A DNA stretch of 20,682 nt, from the IMG/VR virus record IMGVR_UViG_3300042691_018355, positions 1 to 20,682 of that record; one strand, 5' to 3'. The notes beneath the pieces are model-generated. The model saw only the letters and a program-made list of their open reading frames with translations. It made no database searches and was not told the DNA's origin. This document shows, one piece after another, positions 10,801-14,634 of this stretch. A program made the translations under genes and the position numbers. Every line of letters starts with the position of its first letter. Position 1 is the first letter of the stretch. This stretch comes from a virus.

Positions 10801-12018
10801 TTTAAACTGCTCTACAGGAATTTCAATTTCGTGTAGAAATGCAGATTCAACCTCTGTTTTATAGAATCCAGAATACCCAGATATTGCCGCCTCCCAGTCA
10901 CGTATTCTTAGATTGCCAGAAGGAAATCCTGCTCCAGAAGAAGGCCCTACTATAATTGCAGTTTTAACCTCTCCTCCTTGAGTATATTGAAACTTAACTT
11001 GAAAACCTGCAAATGCAGGTTGAATTCTACCAGAAGCTCCAGAATTCACGTAAAGACCTGCAGGAAACTCTATTCCTAGCCTTATTTTATCAATTTCTGA
11101 AGCTTCTGTCACTCCCAATGCGGCTGCAGAATAGCTAAGTGGAGATTGTAGTCCATTAAAAGTATTTGTCCATTCTAAAGGCTGTTCAATTGAAGTTAAA
11201 AAGCTAGCAGTTGGAACATCTCCAAAAGTTACTGGAGTTTGATTTAAAGTACCGACTCTAAAATTTACCGCAGTGTTTTTAAAGTTCCATTTATCATTGT
11301 ACAGTTGATCTTGGGCCACTGCTGGAGGTAAGATTTGAAATTTGGTGCCAGAAACGGCTGGAGCAACGTAAACTGTTAAAGAATTTGAAGTTGCAGTATT
11401 TACTACAGCAATGTGATCAATTCCACCAGCTTTATTTACGCCAGAAGTACTTATTGGGGGCTCCACTACAGCAGTATTTGCGTCTATATATTGAGTAACG
11501 GTACCTACATATTCTCTTCCTGCTGCCCCCATGCCAGTAATTCGTAGTTTTGGTCGTGCAGCTATTAATAGAGCAGGATTTATTGCCATATTTGCGGTAA
11601 AAAATCCATTTGCTCTTATTCTAGTATCTCCGACATTTGCGGTAAAAGCGCTTGAAGTTTTTCCTCCGCGTTCGAGAAGTATAATTCGTCCACCTGTGCC
11701 AGATAAATTTACTTCGTTTGAAGATACTGTAGTGCTATTTGCAGTAAAAGTACCATTACCGGAAACTATAGAACTTACCGAAGGTCTATTCGCTTCGGTT
11801 GTTAATGGAGTACCATTTAAATATACACTTGCAGCTCCATTAACAAGACCGTGAATTTCGCCTTCTGAAATTAAGTCATAAACTACGGCATATTGAGGGC
11901 TAGTAGCTCCGGTAGTGCTGCCAACAGAAGTTGCTGTTTGTTGCTGTGTTCCTTGTATTGCCTGGGCTTGTGCTACAGCATCTGCTACCAGTTCTCCATT
12001 TATCGCTGAAATTCCCAT
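1804..12018 (-). CDS. Giant modular tail-tip / central fibre protein, lambda J-like (3404 aa)
   Basis: This is the tip attachment and host-recognition protein, about three times the length of lambda J (1132 aa). Residues 1-750 are the conserved tip hub: VYDLISEGEIHGLVNG near 48-63, the WIFYDLATNKRYGLGKYVD segment near 518-537, and LLPGDIVNVQD near 716-726. An extra domain interrupts the hub (about 754-965). A fibronectin-like domain follows (about 1126-1245), then beta-rich modules, a tandem duplication of about 131 residues (1578-1839), a Gly-X-Y run and an Ig-like domain ending in FSVAKAKGG. The distal half (about 2005-3320) alternates decapeptide-repeat stalks with four carbohydrate-binding-like domains. 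The last 85 residues (LDLSADKLNAGTIN, then SIRIFDTSGTLRVKLGNL) form a typical J C-terminus. The start has a strong AAGGAG 6 nt upstream. The hub assignment is firm; the sugar-binding role is inference. Confidence 0.92.
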   Translation of the reverse strand: MGISAINGELVADAVAQAQAIQGTQQQTATSVGSTTGATSPQYAVVYDLISEGEIHGLVNGAASVYLNGTPLTTEANRPSVSSIVSGNGTFTANSTTVSSNEVNLSGTGGRIILLERGGKTSSAFTANVGDTRIRANGFFTANMAINPALLIAARPKLRITGMGAAGREYVGTVTQYIDANTAVVEPPISTSGVNKAGGIDHIAVVNTATSNSLTVYVAPAVSGTKFQILPPAVAQDQLYNDKWNFKNTAVNFRVGTLNQTPVTFGDVPTASFLTSIEQPLEWTNTFNGLQSPLSYSAAALGVTEASEIDKIRLGIEFPAGLYVNSGASGRIQPAFAGFQVKFQYTQGGEVKTAIIVGPSSGAGFPSGNLRIRDWEAAISGYSGFYKTEVESAFLHEIEIPVEQFKPFTNFSVIVSRINPHSSSDYSTDDATFVSASTLKYVECQVLDKFRYPHSAYAAITFPSEGFNSIPGRSYHVRGIKVQVPSNYTTREESFDGKAKYNGAWDGTFITRYTNNPAWIFYDLATNKRYGLGKYVDPSLVDKYSLYRIGRYCDELVPDGKGGMEPRFTCNVYIFEAEEAYKVLRDLATTFRGMMIWAQGALLAIQDSPKEPIYTFTQGNVVDGLFNYEYSGRLARYNEVNITWNNPDQFYQQDVLTVTDQTDIIKQGKVVPMNSVAFGCTSQGQAYRVALWNMLTSQLETEFISFGTGMNANFLLPGDIVNVQDHHLNAIQASGRIRSASGTTITLDRDVTIASSTFSNRTSFENALVSSGTDNFNSFVGNTGAKAASITRSSTNTASLGSYSYRANSTTGTLAIDAMTEYTAQGYSSAIANTSNNVGLTTSTSKAGIVFSQFSPAISSFGAEISVRTIANTTSEDYNVNGIASYRTYNAQVPLTVNVGYTSGTVKSYNIVANKDKFFGFSSSLSTNIANVSISFTNAVSSTNEFITIDNLILGNTSSAVQSTAHTLHVVFDGPGCYLQQASAVISGTTYYRGDLIPGVTTSVAATNLLDDSGNVVTTTFSEHTHVQKRSITTAEPYVGNIIDISSAFTSTPNTDSIWALENATYDNNVEPKKYRVLSIKEEQGGVYSIVASNYAEQKFDELEAKVQIRDNTFTGPRPGQDIPNVTNLIANYYRMDVNDEDNLSDSILYAYISWTPPVESFTDSNGNTNTREYRYVDAYEIQHNFYDDINTSYRDFLTETVSGNRNNLVLSGISPGTYIVRVRTKNIFGQYSSWYSIEFTFIRPSAGPGYDIFGIKAGGSLDSAVLFEANTFTVIDSQYTYVNPLGKAYTVNGATSAQTSQSFQSLPANDDYFLMWDDSDSTDPWKVIKYYTDTSIRTPYGSGNSYWSEAGIANSGLIQIPGTVSATVGSRTITGTGTYFTSNLGIGSLIKLHNSSNTANSFYAVVSTISSNTSLTTREVIQKSFTNQTIRTPSLKIDLVNDAIFSKIAKNASNVASEEIRYAVTAIDEPQLLILDADSNGFRYTSAGGLIGPSVITLFANRQNLRANTLWYVYDANNNILANTILSNRTDTSAQINATSFGSISNNNFVKVTSNVGSFSSSYTILKIVDGANGTIGRSAHTVLVTNENHSIPLDLNGSNGIYTASGTDILVWEGNTPLTYNVSGTLVPSFNVIVQNSLNITPNTNPTTVTTVVTNDTRRYGNHSNLISNSAYIVYGIGVRDTLGNFITYYIQQSFTGLRAGANGVNGRGAHTVLVVNENHSIPLDSSGLNGIYTASGTDILVWEGNTPLTYNATATPSPSFNVAVASNTNINVNTNPTTNTTAVTNDTRRYGNHSNLTANTGSIVYNITVKDTLGNLTTYTRQQSFTGVRAGAAGANGATGANGAAGEPAISLSISRAGITLFAYAEGTVASYSGASGQASLYRGDVNITENASWTSATTTGLTGTVSNTATTKGQYSVTNLATANDTGTLTINASYAGKTYTGEFSVAKAKGGYEIVGTLPSTNLFEGRVVFLTGEDVLYRYTGSAWTSAVPAANITGQLIEAQLALNSVNTGQIQNTAITEIKIAANAVSETKIAPLSVNTAQIITAAITELKIATSAVTSTKIANTAITEVKLAPLSVNTAQLISNAVTETKIAPLSVNTAQIVGSAITEAKMALNSVNTAAIVGSAITEAKMALNSVNTSAIVGSAITEAKMALNSVNTAALVANAITQVKMAANAVGAAQVQVGAITAPKLNITLGGGNLLNNSGFESAVDLENWTKIISFTGSSSTDRALSGTKSAKFVHTTSGQDSYLYQQYTGSVLPSTTYTFTAWVYVNSITGGAVDNRSVLIYDGTLSNADLTLSSSHATGVWTKKSVTFTTSASPSFIEVRIYAPNGTVYWDNCQVELGDVSTAYSPRPDEILPGTITSTEIANNAITSPKLIAEAVVAGKIAANAVTANTIAANAITTEKLEANSIVAEKLAANSIVTRHLSANSVTTESLAANSVIAENISANSVIAEKIAANSITTIQLAADAVTANKIAANSVIAEKIAANSITTIQLAADAVTANKIAANSVIAEKIAANSITTIQLAANAVLAENIQAGAIETDKLAANSITSVKIASKSITTNKLLVTGSGAALNPDPMGQDIAAWPNGSQLTGITDGPAGNTAIVNPAGIAVEVKNAELIPIEPNKPYRLDMWAKQTAGTLGQGNGYLGIAWYAANGALMPSYLDTANGGANSPSGWGGNGTYSYYGITGGAFPSSWTEYTIGFGPGEAAAIPTAARYVRLVALLNYSSNTGIQHAVTNIRLMEKSDATLITDGAITTSKLAANSVDANKIAANSITTIQLAANAVLAENIQAGAVQTDKLAANSITSVKIAAGSITTNKLYVTGQGQAINEDPGCQDDTAWADGAHGATAIRRTIGDSVSGDSVFTSYGLGPCAIQTVNSYPVSSGKKYRLSAWVRKVGSDNGGLYLRLLDQGGVQLTFSGLEYVTPTASWQKLSTEFTPTASERAVKIRTILNWTGSSSTTNYQEITDIRLEEKTVGDLIVDGTIVGEKIAANSISTIQLAANAVLAENIQAGAIETDKLAANSITSVKIAAGSVTTNKLLVANPAASLLPDSTFEDQASWSNTYGGTLALFKIVTDAPAGRYVAYAASGTAARNMTWYPGEGIKTIPIDRTKSYRLTFYYRTIGTPGYNNYATLQERDSTGALIGGNSGHNFYLWASSASSASWTKVTTTAGPSNFHANTRFVAPSFLLNWENSGGEIQIADVRFEELVTATLIEDGAIITSKLEANAVTANKIAANSITTVQLDVNSVNAEKLIANSIIAGKIAANAVVAYTIAANAVIADKIAANAIETNKINAGAITAAKISTTEAVITGTIQIANGIINNAKILDLSADKLNAGTINVAVVNISGTSTTGLSIKSNTSGERMEISTTSIRIFDTSGTLRVKLGNLT
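2065..2345 (-). repeat. Decapeptide stalk block 5 in J
   Basis: Residues about 3225-3318 contain about nine decapeptides (for example TANKIAANSI, AEKLIANSII, ADKIAANAIE) leading into the conserved C-terminal cap. These copies are more diverged at DNA level than those in block 2. Confidence 0.8.
2346..2860 (-). other. Carbohydrate-binding-module-like domain 4 of J
   Basis: Residues about 3053-3224 show the entry SLLPDSTFEDQASWS, then DRTKSYRLTFYYR, WTKVTTTAGPSNF, RFVAPSFLLNW and the closing IQIADVRFEE with junction LIEDG. It is aligned by landmarks with modules 2 and 3 but diverged in the loops. Confidence 0.6.
2861..3045 (-). repeat. Decapeptide stalk block 4 in J
   Basis: Residues about 2992-3052 run from TIVGEKIAANSI to SVTTNKLLVAN. 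It is the third copy of the composite linker (2861-3015), including LAENIQAGAIETDKLAANSI. It separates modules 3 and 4. Confidence 0.85.
3046..3519 (-). other. Carbohydrate-binding-module-like domain 3 of J
   Basis: Residues about 2834-2991 share an architecture with modules 2 and 4: entry GQGQAINEDPGCQDDTAW, SGKKYRLSAWVRK, WQKLSTEFTPTASERAVKIR, closing EITDIRLEEK and junction LIVDG. Two cysteines (GCQ and GPCAIQ) occur only in this module. Confidence 0.6.
3520..3737 (-). repeat. Decapeptide stalk block 3 in J
   Basis: Residues about 2762-2833 run from AITTSKLAANSV to SITTNKLYVTG. The distal 150 bp (3524-3677) is nearly the same sequence as 2861-3015 and 4295-4449, so a composite linker of about 50 residues recurs before three of the four binding-like modules. 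Confidence 0.85.
3738..4290 (-). other. Carbohydrate-binding-module-like domain 2 of J
   Basis: Residues about 2577-2761 begin after LLVTGSGAALNPDP. They show the jelly-roll landmarks IEPNKPYRLDMWAKQ, a Gly/Trp/Tyr-rich loop (SPSGWGGNGTYSYYG), WTEYTIGFG and a closing VTNIRLMEK followed by the junction LITDG. The fold is inferred from the strand pattern and its similarity to modules 3 and 4. Confidence 0.6.
4291..4923 (-). repeat. Decapeptide stalk block 2 in J, including a 90-bp near-perfect tandem repeat
   Basis: Residues about 2366-2576 consist of roughly twenty-one decapeptides of the form xTxKIAANS[VI]. Within it, 4411-4500, 4501-4590 and 4591-4650 are tandem copies of a 90-bp unit (two full, one two-thirds) that I read as differing at only two positions, 4411/4501 and 4426/4516. 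Each unit encodes three decapeptides (TTIQLAADAV, TANKIAANSV, IAEKIAANSI). Such identity points to very recent amplification or gene conversion. Confidence 0.9.
4927..5420 (-). other. Carbohydrate-binding-module-like domain 1 of J
   Basis: Residues about 2199-2364 open with GGGNLLNNSGFESAVDLENW, a hallmark of CBM4/9/22-like jelly-rolls (N-x-GFE-x-W). They continue with SGTKSAKF, TTYTFTAWVYV, WTKKSVTFT and VYWDNCQVELG. This is the most recognisable of the four modules. No ligand can be read from the sequence. Confidence 0.7.
5421..6008 (-). repeat. Decapeptide stalk block 1 in J, including three 60-bp tandem copies
   Basis: Residues about 2005-2198 consist of roughly nineteen 10-residue units alternating between AITEAKMALN-like and SVNTAAIVGS-like sequences. 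At DNA level the period is 60 bp. The clearest copies are 5521-5580, 5581-5640 and 5641-5700, which differ at about ten positions per pair. Older, more diverged copies extend to about 6000. It probably forms an extended trimeric stalk before the first binding-like domain (inference). Confidence 0.85.
6502..7287 (-). repeat. Tandem duplication of a ~131-residue beta domain in J
   Basis: Copy A is residues 1578-1708 (DNA 7287-6895) and copy B residues 1709-1839 (6894-6502). Both contain AHTVLV, NENHSIPLD, NGIYTASGTDILVWEGN, TNDTRRYGNHSNL and QQSFTG at matching offsets. The central part (after TPLTYN) has diverged while the flanks remain nearly identical. Each copy is joined by a short Gly-X-Y stretch. 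It is an in-frame duplication within coding sequence. Confidence 0.88.
8281..8643 (-). other. Fibronectin type III-like domain of J
   Basis: Residues about 1126-1245 hold the usual landmarks: a proline-containing first strand region (YAYISWTPPVESF), YEIQHNFYDD in the middle, and the closing pattern SGISPGTYIVRVRTKNIFG. Lambda-type J proteins carry such domains after the hub. It probably spaces the hub from the distal binding region. Confidence 0.65.
9127..9759 (-). other. Extra jelly-roll-like domain inserted in the J tip hub
   Basis: Between the conserved strand LDRDVTI (residues 747-753) and HTLHVVFDGPG (from 966), lambda J has only a short connection. Here about 210 residues are inserted, rich in Asn, Ser and Thr. 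They read as a beta-sandwich: SLGSYSYRA, then FGAEISVRTI, KFFGFSSS and the closing ITIDNLILG, reminiscent of anchor or lectin jelly-roll domains of bacterial surface proteins. Boundaries are by eye and the fold is inferred. Confidence 0.5.
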
Positions 12019-12024
12019 TTTATG

Positions 12025-12030
12025 CTCCTT
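12025..12030 (-). promoter_or_regulatory. Ribosome binding site for the J-like gene
   Basis: AAGGAG on the minus strand, followed by a 6-nt spacer (CATAAA) and the ATG at 12018. It is the strongest initiation site in the window and sits in the longest spacer among the tip genes, 13 nt after the stop of the gpI-like gene. J may therefore be translated independently rather than only by coupling. Confidence 0.85.
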
Positions 12031-12031
12031 A

Positions 12032-12802
12032 TTACATAAACCTTATAGATAGAGTATAAGTATAATTCGTTAAAGAATCTATAATTACTTGTGGATTTGA
12101 TAAAGCATCAAAATCTCCTCTATAATCTCCTGCATATTCTTGCGGATTTGGTGTGTAAGGATTTGAAGTTGAAGTAGTTCCTGCAGGAGCAGGCCCCGCT
12201 GTAGCATCAGAATACACATACCCCGTTGTAGCTGTTCTTGATTTTGTATATGCTACAGAAATTGGAGCGCCTCCAACTATTAATTCTCCATAAAGAAGAG
12301 GTACAGGCTGACCTTGTTTAATCGTATTGATAGGACCAGAAAAAAATGCTCCACCTTGTTTTCCTTTGTCTGGCTTTGGCATAAGCAATTCATTTACGCC
12401 TGCCATAACTAAATTTAATCCTATGCCGAAAAGCATTGCAACTCCTACTTTTCCCCAAGTAAGTGATGCTCCCCCAGTATAGGGGGCTAGAAGTACTGCG
12501 GAAATAATAAGTATAGCTCCAACAATAATTTTACCCCAACCGCCAGAACCCACAGGAACTTCCGTAATATAAACATCATCTTCAGTGACGTTCATATATA
12601 GCTCTTCGCCGGTCTCTAGCAACTCTTTCCCAGTTCGAACTGCAAAATTTGTACCTTCTTCTACAGCATCTATTAGATACTTTTTAAAGTCTGGGCACTG
12701 ACATTCAATGAGCCTTAATGCTTCTGAAACTGTAGAACATTTTGCTCTCCATAGAGGACCAAATTTTTCTCCCAAATTTCCTAGTAAATGAATTCTTTTC
12801 AT
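12032..12802 (-). CDS. Tail tip assembly protein, lambda gpI-like
   Basis: A protein of 256 residues, slightly longer than lambda gpI (223). The ATG at 12802 is preferred over a TTG at 12826 because it overlaps the upstream stop as ATGA and gives the usual start MKRIHLLGNLGEKFG. Residues 1-82 look like the small ubiquitin-like N-domain of the family (TVSEALRLIE, then a beta strand DDVYITEVP). Two hydrophobic segments follow (about 91-107 and 119-136), then the conserved NTIKQGQPVPLLYGELIVGG (159-178), where the family shows a VP-x-x-YG motif. The Gly/Pro/Thr-rich tail (about 208-225) looks flexible. In lambda, gpI works with gpK, gpL and J to start the tail tip and is absent from the mature virion; the same role is inferred here from family and gene order. 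Confidence 0.88.
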   Translation of the reverse strand: MKRIHLLGNLGEKFGPLWRAKCSTVSEALRLIECQCPDFKKYLIDAVEEGTNFAVRTGKELLETGEELYMNVTEDDVYITEVPVGSGGWGKIIVGAILIISAVLLAPYTGGASLTWGKVGVAMLFGIGLNLVMAGVNELLMPKPDKGKQGGAFFSGPINTIKQGQPVPLLYGELIVGGAPISVAYTKSRTATTGYVYSDATAGPAPAGTTSTSNPYTPNPQEYAGDYRGDFDALSNPQVIIDSLTNYTYTLSIRFM

Positions 12803-13113
12803 GGCGTATAAATTTCCATTTCCCAATTTCGTAAAGAAATTATAATATAACTCAAATTAAATCTTTTTGCTTGCAGCATATCCATTTCACTTGGTTTCGG
12901 TCCCGAACGAGGATGAGAATGCACTATTGCTTGTGGCTTTCCATACAATTGACATTTTATCCAATCTAAATCATTTATTTCAAAATCGTTTTCTACATTG
13001 TTTGCAACATTTTTACAAATTACAAATTTTTTATTTACGATTACTCCGCAAGCTTCTTCTTCAAAATGTTTACAAAAATGAATCAAAAGTTTAAGAATAT
13101 GTTCGTGATCCAG
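12799..13113 (-). CDS. JAB/MPN-domain tail assembly peptidase, lambda gpK N-domain-like
   Basis: The readable domain is about 104 residues and carries a complete JAMM zinc-metalloprotease motif: Glu in FEEEACGVIV (residue 20), His-x-His at 75/77 (IVHSHP), seven residues, then SEMD with Ser85 and Asp88. Such domains cleave isopeptide-type bonds, and in tail modules are thought to act in tip assembly. Lambda gpK adds an NlpC/P60 domain, which is absent here. The start is uncertain. The frame is open from a GTG at 13242, but that would overlap the gpL-like gene by 152 nt. The domain itself begins near a CTG at 13113, 5 nt after GGAGG, with a TTG at 13086 as an alternative. The coordinates given use the CTG. 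The stop overlaps the next ATG (ATGA). Confidence 0.8.
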   Translation of the reverse strand: MDHEHILKLLIHFCKHFEEEACGVIVNKKFVICKNVANNVENDFEINDLDWIKCQLYGKPQAIVHSHPRSGPKPSEMDMLQAKRFNLSYIIISLRNWEMEIYTP

Positions 13114-14257
13114 GAAATCCTCCAAACGGTAAAATAACTGTTTGATCGTAGACGGTGCTTGGCACAGTAGTTCCGTTAGAGGTTGCATTTTTATATTGAA
13201 ATCTTCGTGTGCAAGAATAAAGTCTTTTTCCACAAACGTCACCTAATTCCCAATGTTTATTGTAAGCTGGATTACTGCCTTGTGCTACTCCAGCCTGTGT
13301 GCGTAATATTTTTTTAAAAAGTCGAGGAAAACTTTCGCCTGCCAAAGTATGTGTGACATAATCATTATAGTTTGGATCTGTATATACAGTATACGTACCG
13401 GAAGTGCTATAAGCAGAATAAATCCAAACTCGTCTCCATGCAGCATTGCCGTCACTGGGAGTACTAGTAGTGCTTGTTACCATTTGCCAATAGTCATAAG
13501 CTGAAGATCCGGTTGTAAAACTACCGCTATTTTCAATTTTGGTAAGACCTGACTTTACTGTTCTATACACTCCATTTACTGTACCACTGCCGCCCCAAGT
13601 TCCAATTACAGCAGTCGAGTCTACAACGGGCTCGTCTCTTGAATTTACATAGTTTATGTATGTTACTCCAGTACTCGGTACAGTTACACGACTAAAACGA
13701 TTATATGTGCATCCGCCAAGTTGGGCGTTTTCCGCCAAATCTGGCGAAGCTCCTTGGTATTGCCAGCTACACCCTCCGCCCATAACTACACGAGACGGAA
13801 GCTTTACTCCTTCGATATCGAAAGGAGAAGCAAGTTCTAATTCTACGCTTAAAATATTTGTAGTACCAATTCGATCTACATAATAAATATTTTTTGGCAA
13901 TTCTACAGCAGGACTTGAAGTTAAGTATTTTTGTAAAGTTCTGCGACGAGTAAATTGTTTACCCAACAAATCTTCATAAGTAAAGCCGCTACCTAAAGCA
14001 TCTTTAAATATTGTAAGTACATTTCCAATTTTTAGCGTAGGACGACTTGACGGACCATCGCTTGTTAAATCTACGCCATCAAATTCTACTGGAATACCTT
14101 CGTAGGTATTTCCATCAAAAGTAATATCAGCGGAAGAAGAATCTTTGCCATCATGAAAATAAAAAGTAGACCCATCTGGCATTTCCAGTTCATATAATAT
14201 AACAAGAGAAGATCCTGGACTTTGTGTTTGTAAATCTCGAATTAATAATTGACTCAT
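13091..14257 (-). CDS. Minor tail protein, lambda gpL-like, with four cluster cysteines and a large insertion
   Basis: A protein of 388 residues; lambda gpL is about 230. The N-terminal part (ELEMPDGSTFYFHDG, then FDGNTYEGIPVEF, EDLLGKQFTRRRTL) is a beta domain typical of the family. The C-terminal domain has four cysteines, C163 (GGGCSW), C183 (GGCTYN), C342 and C349 (CGKRLYSC), and ends with the conserved PFGGFPGSR. In lambda gpL, equivalent cysteines bind an iron-sulfur cluster, so the same is inferred here. The spacing between the second and third cysteine is 158 residues, against roughly twenty in lambda. The intervening region is Ser/Thr/Tyr/Trp-rich (AYDYWQMV, WRRVWIYSAYSTSGTYTVY) and looks like an inserted beta domain. 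The start overlaps the gpM-like stop as ATGA. It would sit in the tail tip between the tape measure base and J. Confidence 0.88.
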   Translation of the reverse strand: MSQLLIRDLQTQSPGSSLVILYELEMPDGSTFYFHDGKDSSSADITFDGNTYEGIPVEFDGVDLTSDGPSSRPTLKIGNVLTIFKDALGSGFTYEDLLGKQFTRRRTLQKYLTSSPAVELPKNIYYVDRIGTTNILSVELELASPFDIEGVKLPSRVVMGGGCSWQYQGASPDLAENAQLGGCTYNRFSRVTVPSTGVTYINYVNSRDEPVVDSTAVIGTWGGSGTVNGVYRTVKSGLTKIENSGSFTTGSSAYDYWQMVTSTTSTPSDGNAAWRRVWIYSAYSTSGTYTVYTDPNYNDYVTHTLAGESFPRLFKKILRTQAGVAQGSNPAYNKHWELGDVCGKRLYSCTRRFQYKNATSNGTTVPSTVYDQTVILPFGGFPGSRTYS

Positions 14258-14625
14258 GATTCATATACTCGTCTAAAAACAGCATCTAAACTATAAAAAC
14301 TTCCGTACTCGTAGCTTACGGAAAAATCTGAACAAACAACTTTCATTGTAAATTCAGCATTTGCACTATTTGTATCTGGAACAGTAAAGTTAAAGCTATT
14401 GGCTCCTTTTGTATTTTGTAAAAAGGTAACCATATCATCTATTTCTTCTTTTGGTCTATATTTGAAAGTTACTGCATATTCTTGCCTTAAATTATTAATT
14501 CCCATAGGAATTCTTTGTTCATACCCATCGCCAAATTGTGCTAATAGTACTTGAGCACTGCTTCGCTTTGCCATTGCACGATCTGGAATTTTATTGCTTA
14601 CACCGTCATTAAATCCGATTGGCAT
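14254..14625 (-). CDS. Minor tail protein, lambda gpM-like
   Basis: A protein of 123 residues, close to the usual length (lambda gpM 109). It shows the family landmark QFGDGYEQRIPMGIN (residues 30-44), followed by EYAVTFKYRP, a helix (EEIDDMVTFLQNTKG), NSFNFTVPD in the position of the SFLWTPP strand of lambda gpM, and a final strand SLDAVFRRV. This protein caps the tape measure end of the tip. The gene begins 9 nt after the tape measure stop with a weak GAG element, and overlaps the next gene by ATGA. Position between the tape measure and gpL-like genes matches lambda exactly. Confidence 0.88.
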   Translation of the reverse strand: MPIGFNDGVSNKIPDRAMAKRSSAQVLLAQFGDGYEQRIPMGINNLRQEYAVTFKYRPKEEIDDMVTFLQNTKGANSFNFTVPDTNSANAEFTMKVVCSDFSVSYEYGSFYSLDAVFRRVYES

Positions 14626-14634
14626 ATTTTATTC

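Noticed and set aside
11004-11021. Perfect inverted repeat AACCTGCA-AA-TGCAGGTT
   Set aside because: It lies deep inside the J hub coding sequence (AFAGF codons), has almost no loop and no T-run on either side; most likely chance.
11531-11854. 107-residue open frame on the plus strand, and other plus-strand frames of 60-80 codons
   Set aside because: They lie opposite strongly supported minus-strand genes, lack ribosome binding sites and have low-complexity or unlikely compositions, so they are shadow frames.
12032-12826. TTG at 12826 as the start of the gpI-like gene
   Set aside because: It adds eight residues not expected in the family; the ATG at 12802 overlaps the upstream stop and yields the usual MKRIHLLG start.
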